Of a stretch of 64,000 bases of DNA, positions 56,496 through 64,000 are shown piece by piece. The notes under the pieces are model-generated. The model was not told the origin of the DNA. It saw only the letters and a list, made by a program, of their open reading frames with translations, and did no database searches. The stretch's first letter is position 1. Every line of letters starts with the position of its first letter. Made by a program: the position numbers and the translations under genes. The stretch lies in NCBI GenBank assembly GCA_030765055.1, contig JAUKNK010000323.1:176001-240000 (forward strand). The letters run 5' to 3'. Source of the stretch: Mantis religiosa. Taxonomy: Eukaryota; Arthropoda; Insecta; Mantodea; Mantidae.

Positions 56496-56779
56496 CAGAC
56501 CACATGGCATGGCATGGCAATTCATCAGCTCATGAAGAAAGCAATGGAATTTGCAATGACCCAAAGCTCGGCGTTTATTAATTTGGTACGGCTGATCACC
56601 CGCGAAACCTTGATTAGTAAATAAAAATCATTAGATCAAACTAAAAGGTGTCTAATTACAAAATGTAAATTATTGCCATATATCACAAGCAAAAGACTTA
56701 CATCCGTTCGTTCTGGCGGCAGAACACAGTTCATAAGCCCATATAGGACATTTCGTACAGTTTATTCACTGTTCTTCAC

Positions 56780-57000
56780 ATATATCTAAGCGGTAGGAAT
56801 AGTTACAATAAAGACCTTCGTCATCCACAGTGTCCTCCTCATCAGTTGAGACCAGGGGAATAAAATTGTCCTCGGAAGAAGAGGATGATGAGCTGCGGCT
56901 TTTTTTCTTTTCTTTTCCCCTGTATTGTTGGGTAGACGAAGATGGTTTAACAACAGCAGTTGCAACATTCTTGGATGATGATGCGGAGTTACGAGTGCTG
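56780..57000 (-). pseudogene. Ser/acidic-rich coding remnant, possibly transposase tail
   Basis: One minus-strand frame reads STRNSASSSKNVATAVV, RGKEKKKSRSSSSSSSEDN and STDEEDTVDDEGLYCNYS, a basic then Ser then acidic profile ending near a Cys. Similar linkers precede the terminal zinc finger of pogo/Tigger transposases, but the finger itself is not readable here. Upstream to about 57240 another frame gives MSKSTLEAHKMLNVSP before stops. I do not recognise the gene with any confidence. Confidence 0.3.
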
Positions 57001-57339
57001 TTCTAGATCTCCAAGGCCTACTCGGTCCACCATTTCTTTGCAGTTTCTGTGCAAGGGGTCTTTTAATCGGGGAGTTTGTTAGAGCAGTTGCTGTTCGGAA
57101 GGTCCATCTGTTGCGTTAGGGCTATTAGACTGACGCTGTGTTGGTGGTGATCGAATTTGGAAGGTGAGACATTCAGCATTTTATGAGCTTCAAGAGTTGA
57201 TTTCGACATTGTACACTTACGAAGCTCTTAAATAACGCATTTTCTTCACCTTAACAGAACAGCAGTTTCGATCATTGTCAGCGATTCCACTTTTTCCCAC
57301 TGTTTCGAACTTTTTAAAGCGGACATCTGTAAAATAAAA

Positions 57340-60300
57340 ATGTCAGTATGGAATTACTAATCGAAACCTAATATCGGATATCCCATAATGCAAACCTCCT
57401 AGCTATCCGATAATGAGAACCCTCCACACAGAACAAGCAAATTCGCATAGAGCGTAAAACATATTGTGCATTAAATAAATAATCTAGATAGTTAATTCAG
57501 AATATATAGTTTACGATTGCATATAAAAATACAGCATAATAACCTAAATTTAGTCGATGTGCGGAGATAATGAATTCCTTTTCCCTATATGTTGTCTGTG
57601 AACAGAAAAATTCGTAAACGAAAAGTCGGTTAAATACCAAAGTTGTTATTTAAGTTCAAGGTCCTTTAACAGTGAGATTTTAAAATATTTTTAAAAAATT
57701 GCTAAGTTTGGAACACGTGGAAAATTTTTGTGTAATTTTTATGTTCTCAAAAATGGCTCCAGAAATTTGGATTAAAATTACGTATATTTAGGATATCCTC
57801 ATGCTAAATGAAATGTACATCCTGAATTTGCTGGAAATGTTCTCAGAAGTGTCCTCATTTTGGATGATGTTTCGCACAAATGGTAAACCATTAGACAAAG
57901 CTTTACTGCACAAACAAATATACATCTCCTTAAACGTACCATTTATTTAGAACGTGTTTTTGTAGAGTCGACATTTGCAATATTTGTTTGAATTTTCCAC
58001 TACTTGTACCTTTCACAAATGGGAAGTCGTAATTGTTGTTTTATGTTTTAGACATGCGAAGAGAATGGAATATCAAAACGGTCACTCAGCGACTATCTTC
58101 TGAAGGGTTAACTATCCTTTACGCCTACTATATTGTCCAATTCCCTTTGCGCCTCTAATGAAATTTGTAATAATACCATTTCTACAAATACCTATCCATT
58201 TAACATAAGATAGAATAACTATTTTTAAAAGTAGTTTGTGAGTGCACACATCAAACGTTTTTGAAGATTACATCTGTCATTTTATGAAATGTGCTACCTC
58301 ATAGTTCTTAGAAAGCTTCTAAACGTGGTACACATATCTTGCGACACCTCTATGATGTTTTACTCTTTCTTTACCGTTACTGGGCAATAAAGCAACAAGT
58401 ATGGTGTGCCGCTGGTTCCAAGTTTAATAAAGAAGTCAGAAAACGTCTCCGTCTCCATTCACATGTTGGTCTTTACACAGTAAGCGTTTCTTTTATTCCC
58501 TGTTTTTGTGTATGAGCCTGAAGACATTCTCGGAAAGTCACAACAATTCGAGGCGTGACTTGCAGGTTTCGCTCTTTGTCGAGTTCACTCTCAGGCAGAA
58601 CCATTCTTTACTCTATCACCAAACATAAAAGCTTCTTCCCACTTGGGTATGAAGCCACTGGAGCAGTACAGGGGGTTACAGAGGCTTTAATTGTGCTTTC
58701 TAGCTAGAGACTTTTAGCTCAAGAGGATTGCGGTCACGAACTACGTGAGGACCAACCAAAATTCTTTTGTGAACTAATGATGGAGACTTTAACTGCACAC
58801 CTGTTGCTCACGGCTGTCAAAGTTACGTATACAAAAGGGGAATCGCTCTTGGGAGGTCTAGAACACGGGAAGCTGGGTTTTTATAAAGACAATATACTTA
58901 GTAGACGAATTATATTAAGCTTTTTGTTTAGTTGTGTTTTCCAAGAAAATACCGAAATCCGAATTTCAATGTTTAAATTCTACAATCAGAGATGCGGAGG
59001 TTCCAAACTGTTTCGAGACGAAATATATCGGAGCACATAGCATTAGCAAGGGTACCGTCACTTTCAGCAATTGTGGTTTAATTGAATTCGATTGAATGTA
59101 TTTATACAAGTTAGTGTTTACAATACTTTATTTACATTACATACATATTTCTTAGTATAACTGTATACATTTTTGTGCCATTTACCCTCTTAACCCTACT
59201 AGCTCAGCCTGCTTGGCTTTCGGGCCTTTTAGCATTGCGGGTAGCATAATCCCTCTTCCATTCTCTATTCTAGTTTGCTGATTCCCCTTGTTGTCCCAGC
59301 ATATTTTCCTTTCCACTCTACTTTTCTCATCCATTTCTCTTTAGCTTTCCCTGTATTTCTATATCTACTTTCATTATTTTCTCTTAACCATTTTTATGGC
59401 TGTTAGCTCGCTTTGCAGCTTTTCCCATTTCTTCTCCCATACTTTTTGTGTCCATGTATGTCTGTCAGAATATGAACATATTTTCTGTTTTTCCGTACAA
59501 TTCACATATTTCTATCCTGCTACTTCTTAGTCCCCATAACAACATGATTGTGGTTTAAAGTAAACAAAACAGAAGCTTTGCATAGCTTTTTTAATGTCTG
59601 GATGATCTGCCTCACGATGATGCTTCAGGAGCATTGATGGATAACGAACTTAGAGGCTTTCTAGACGAGCATATCATAAAGAAATGCAATTACAGTTTAT
59701 TTCAAAAGTGCAAAAGACTAAATATTCAACTTCTGCTAATAAGTTACGTAGCATAGACTGACTTTTACAGCATGCCTGTGACATAATAGTGTAACTTGAT
59801 TAAGAATTTTAACCGTTGAAATAAAATACAGCAACTACATTCCGTTGCAACAAAATATATAGACATGAGTCGACATTTTAATACGTGCAAAGCTTCACCT
59901 ACTAATATATCTAAATACACAATAGACTTACCATATATATACCTCAAATGGCACTTTAGACGCATCGCAACATAAATATTTGCGGATAGGAAAACTAATT
60001 TTAAATGTAGCTTTTGGGCTTTTATAAGAATTCGAAGCTGCATAGCTAAAAAGCAAACAATATGACTTAAATAACCATAAAGTAAAATTACTATCGCTAT
60101 GGCTATGGCTATGACTATGACTATTATTATTAGTGCAAGGAAATTATGAAACATTATTTCATGCAAAATTATACATCCTTTAAGCGCAATTAAGAGAAGA
60201 CAGTAAATTTCGCATACAACTTCTTTAGTAATCTGTACTCTTCCGATTCTTGTTCACAACTTTATTCAGTTATGTAGAAAATGTACCGAAGTTGTCTTCC

Positions 60301-61085
60301 ACTGAACGAGAACAAAATGCGGTTGGAGGCGTGGCTTACCAATTCTAGCTTTCCCCTTCTATCGTCATTTCAGGTTGCCTCTCCTCCATCGCGGGGGCTG
60401 TACTGTCCATCTGTTTCACTCGCTTTCGCACTCACTATTACATTCACTCTTTGCATTTTCTGCCGAATCACTGCTGTTTTCCTCAGAGTTTAAAGAAACT
60501 ATGATTCCACCTATTTGTTGATCGATTGTGAGGTCATGTCAGAGGTAATTATTTTCTGTTAACTTTGAAAATCAAAACAGCATTAAAATACACGCGTTTG
60601 GTGTGGTTTGCGCTCTGTCGTATGCAGGAAGGGAGGGGTGGGAGTCACGTGTTGCTTGGATGGCGAGAAGGGGTGACGGCTCTCCTCGCGCATGCCCACA
60701 GCGACTGCATTTCGTTTGCGGCCTACCTGTAGTATACTGTTCCTACTGCGCGCCCTGAGTTATCTGTGACATTGTCTTTAACTAAAGACCGTGGCCGCGG
60801 AGTGCATAACACGTGTTTTAATTCACAGGTGGCTTCAGTTTATTGCTGTTTTCCTTTTTCTCTGGTAAATTTGCAATTTTTTGAGATGAAAATCTAATTT
60901 TTTCACTAGATTGATGAAGTGTTATGTTTAAACGTTGAGAGAAGCTATTCGATTAATAAGAAAACAGAGCACAGCTTCCATAAAGCATATTATGGCATAC
61001 GAGTATTAAGCTTCCATCATTGCAATGGACCCAAAAGAGCATTGTTTCTTAGTATGAGAGAATGTATTTTACAAGGATAATGCCA
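57340..61085. other. about 3.7 kb without a recognised gene
   Basis: AT-rich apart from a GC-richer segment around 60600-60800. Only short motif-free ORFs; a small GGCTAT/GACTAT tandem repeat lies at 60088-60125. Confidence 0.5.
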
Positions 61086-61320
61086 GCCTCGGTAGCGTAG
61101 ATGATAGCGTGTCTGCCTCACGTTCAAGAGGTCCCGAGTTCGAATATCGGTCAGGGTGAGTTACCTGGATAAGGTTTTTCCGGGGTTTTCCCTTATCGTT
61201 AAAGACGAATGTCGGGTAGCTCTAAGCTCCATGGACCCCGGACTCATTTGAGCATCATTTCACCCATTTCATTCACCGTCCGATATGACTTAACGTTGGA
61301 GGACGTAAAATTACAAAAAT
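61086..61320 (+). repeat. SINE family S2, copy 6 (best-preserved head)
   Basis: GCCTCGGTAGCGTAGATGAT starts the tRNA-like head, with A box TAGCGTAGATGATAGCG and B box GAGTTCGAATA. The body follows (GTGAGTTACCTGGATAAGG, TTTTCCGGGGTTTTCCC), then the tail TTGGAGGACGTAAAATTAC. This copy can serve as family reference. Confidence 0.9.
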
Positions 61321-61385
61321 TACTAGAATCAATATGGTATTGTCACGTGGCTTCTCCTTCTCTCTAGTGAAACATATACAAGGCT

Positions 61386-61406
61386 TCGTCTCTCTCTCTC
61401 TCTCTC
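61386..61406 (+). repeat. (CT)n tract
   Basis: About ten CT units. Confidence 0.9.
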
Positions 61407-61994
61407 GTGAGAAAGCTACGGTGAACGACGTACGTAGGTGTGCTCTTTGTAAATGTAAGTAGCCAATTGTGTATTTCCTACTATTGTAGTAAACCTTTCA
61501 TGTCTAGATTGAAGTTTAAGTATTTTGTAATGTAATTGAACCATTATACAGAAAAAACCAACCTCTCCGCGTAGCACGTGAATCCTAGCTCCCCCAGTAC
61601 AAGGTCTAGCCATGTGACATCCTTATCCATTAACATCCATGGCCAGCGCTTCACAATATCAAACATTAACATTTGTGTTAATGTACACATAAATTACCCT
61701 ATAGTTAACATTACATTCCTCTCTTCGGTCCTTAGGTTATTCATCCAGAAGATATTCAATTGTACTTTTCTTATGCAAATAAGCAGAAAAAATGTATACT
61801 TTAATCTAGGAGGAACTCTATTTTATTCACTGAAAAATGCCAGGTTGGTTCTAGACAATTCCGAAAATATTTCTGAGCGGGAGTATCCGGCAATCTGACT
61901 TATGCAGTTTTCATATCTTACTTCAATCGACCTCTGGTTATTAAAAACAATGCATTTTCACACCATGCTAGCACTACCGAAAACTGAAACATAC

Positions 61995-62486
61995 TGTGAC
62001 TTCGTGGGTTCGTAGAATTAAAACTCCAATTTGCGGAGATTCTAAATGTTCTTTACTTCCGTAGAAATGCACTGTTCAATTCTGAAGTAACAACAGTACA
62101 TCACATATACTACACAATCTTCCAAGGCTGATGACGATAACAAACAGCGTTCAGTTTACAACATCAGTTCTCGTTACAACACTCTCAGCTGGTTTCTGCT
62201 TACCTCTCGCGACTCACTCTCGTTTTACAACTCCCTCTTGGCGAGTCGTCGCCTCCTTAAATACCTCACTGATAATTCTAGATAATTCCGGAATAAACAA
62301 GAATTCGAATGTTCTTTACAACAGACAAGATGTCACTAGAATGTTCCAGTTACCTCACTTATCTGTGTCGGTAAGTCTTGTCTCAGTGATACGCTATCCG
62401 AATGTTATCTTTATCTGCAGGCTCTTTGTGTACACAAACCGCGCTTATCTCTCGGGACCGAAACTTCCGTGCTTTTCGCCGCGACA
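61995..62486 (-). repeat. Solo LTR with 4-bp TSD, related to the 17.06-kb gypsy family
   Basis: 492 bp, TGTGACTTCGTGGGTTCG at the left and GCCGCGACA at the right. The first 70 bases match the inverted 3' end of the LTRs at 17059/22237 (GTGGGTTCGT..AATTAAAACTCCAATT and AAATGTTCTTTA). ATAC directly flanks both ends (61991-61994 and 62487-62490). No internal element sequence adjoins, so recombination between two LTRs probably removed it. Confidence 0.85.
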
Positions 62487-62490
62487 ATAC

Positions 62491-64000
62491 TATCTTGCTA
62501 AACCATAAAGAAAGTATTGCCTTATGGTACTATCTCTAAGTAGTGTCACTGTGTTTTCTGCACAATATCATTATGAAAATAAACATTCTGTGCAAAATGT
62601 ATAGCATAAAGCTGATAAAGCTCTCGTGAATACCGAAATGGTTTGGCAAACCAGCCCGAATTCAATCCCCAATTCAATCTACTCCAATCCCCAATCTCTG
62701 ACAACATAACCATTTTGGTAAGTGCAGTTATCCTTTAGGTTTACAAACAAGAACCATTTAACATGCAAGGTGGGTTTGGTACTACGGTAGCGAGAGTGCT
62801 GAATAATCTCAAACTGCAGGAGAACCTTATACCACGTGGTACTAAAGTAATCCGATTGCGTTGTTGAAATGGCATCTCTCTGGCATGCTGACAAAACCAG
62901 CAAATATAATACGTTTGGAGGGGAAGAATTCAAGACACGGATAACAAACTACGCCTGTTGACGCCTTACACTTTTATTACTCTGTATAAGCTTACTCAGC
63001 CTGCTGCTGAATAACAAGTGGACCTTCTATTCACGATTTTCTTACACTAATCCACTGAAGATATGGTATACAGCTTCCCTTTTTATACAAAGATACCTTG
63101 ATGGCTCAAATGTAGCCTAAAAACCATTAAAAGCTGATTTTTCATTTATGTAATTCAGAGGTCTGTACTACCACCAGCACCATCTCTATAACGAAAGCTT
63201 ACATTTAATTCTAGCCCGACAAATGTGCAAAATAGAATTGAGTTTTTTTAAGGTTTAAAATTTTTACAATATCATTATCATTATTATTAATCATTATTCT
63301 TATTATTATGATCATCAGCAACATCTCCACCATCATAGTTATTCCTGGCAAGTGACAACAAATTAATGCATAGTATTCAAATCTCAAATAACAATAGGGG
63401 TGGAAACTTTGGACTCTGTGATAAATTAAAAACTCTTTAATAAGAATATGCAGCGTGTAATTAAGTATCCAATAGATTTAGGTATAAAACTTGTTTATAA
63501 CGAATAATTACTACAAATGCACATACAATAACAAAACAACCGGTGTTTGCGCCAGAAACACAAAAGTGCTGCAGACATTAAGAAGGAAGAAATACCCTAT
63601 CAGAAAAGTAAGGATAATTAGCAAAATTGTGGCATAAGTTAGATAAAATATCATAGTTCTGTATTCATTCATTTTTTCTGTCAGTGTTGGTATTGTTGAA
63701 ATTTGACTGGCATTATTACTTGTTTGATTTTCCTGTTTATTTATCAGTAGATCTCAATTTGTACTAAATGTGTATACGTTTATCCGATTTTCAAACCTAT
63801 TCTGAATTAACTATATTGCTCTTTTTAAGTCAACTAACATTACCTATTGTAAGATGGGAGTCTGTTGACTCTGGGATATTTTATGATACGGATCGGGCGC
63901 GTGACTTTGCACTTAGACCAACAGAACTCCTCTGCGGGATGTATAGCTGAGATCAGAGGATGCTAAGGATCGTCGCACCTGAGGAGAGACAACTAGGGGA
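62491..64000. other. about 1.5 kb without a recognised gene
   Basis: AT-rich, including an imperfect ATT-rich tract at 63262-63310. No motif-bearing ORF. Confidence 0.5.

Larger units (their letters stand above)
51650..56623 (+). mobile_element. Full-length Jockey-like LINE (family L-B), mutated
   Basis: About 5 kb: 5' UTR (the palindrome's right arm), ORF1 with three zinc knuckles, ORF2 with APE endonuclease and reverse transcriptase, and a 3' UTR of about 530 bp with an AATAAA near the end (56619-56626). ORF1 and ORF2 overlap by 17 bases. Each ORF has frame breaks and stops, so the copy is dead. A weak 9/10 match ACTAGAAGGT/ACTAAAAGGT (50918-50927 and 56640-56649) could be a TSD enclosing this LINE together with its inverted partner. 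Confidence 0.85.

Noticed and set aside
60600..60800. GC-richer segment as a CpG-island-like promoter
   Set aside because: No adjacent gene or TATA/initiator arrangement was found; base composition alone is insufficient.

Overview
The window looks like gene-poor, transposon-packed nuclear DNA of an arthropod, most likely an insect. It is AT-rich, has long (GT/CA)n arrays and several tRNA-headed SINE families. Nearly all recognisable coding sequence belongs to decayed transposable elements: Ty3/gypsy, Jockey-like LINEs, hAT, mariner/Tc1 and pogo/Tigger. A 56-bp retroposon tail at 13.72 kb resembles retroposon tails I associate with orthopteroid insects, so a polyneopteran is my best guess, held weakly. 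I found no host gene that I would defend, no rRNA, no CRISPR array and no bacterial-style operon. Promoter and terminator calls are therefore limited to those inside mobile elements.

Layout. 1-4395: minus-strand gypsy element that runs off the left edge, with an intact gag, a textbook -1 frameshift site, a pol broken by one frameshift, a primer-binding site and an LTR. It sits inside a hAT relic (4396-5252). 5.25-9.15 kb is mostly unassigned. 9.16-10.73 kb holds a tandem tRNA-like SINE, a second SINE family and an internally deleted mariner. 11.9-15.8 kb holds Tc1-like and hAT remnants and the 56-bp retroposon. 16.87-22.73 kb is a SINE followed by a complete-length but mutated gypsy element with two about 492-bp LTRs. 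23.1-25.6 kb has Tc1-like and SINE remnants. 26.95-27.87 kb is a mariner with clear terminal inverted repeats (TIRs) and TA duplications. 31.6-36.2 kb has SINE, mariner-like and TIR-like remnants. 38.37-38.61 kb is a SINE with a perfect target-site duplication (TSD). 41.69-44.40 kb is a pogo/Tigger element interrupted by a 5'-truncated LINE. 45.04-45.64 kb is a Jockey fragment interrupted by a SINE. 49.6-50.64 kb is a decayed mariner-like transposase. 50.94-56.62 kb is a Jockey-like LINE with ORF1 and ORF2, placed head-to-head with what appears to be an internally deleted, inverted relative of itself. 57.3-64 kb is mostly unassigned, apart from a SINE at 61.1 kb and a solo LTR with a perfect 4-bp TSD at 62.0 kb.

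The most interesting structures are the head-to-head LINE palindrome (50.9-56.6 kb), the A-AAA-AAC frameshift signal in the first gypsy element, the 56-bp retroposon with a 12-bp TSD, the solo LTR, and several nested insertions whose order can be read from their TSDs. All identities and boundaries were judged by eye from the sequence; no database search was possible.
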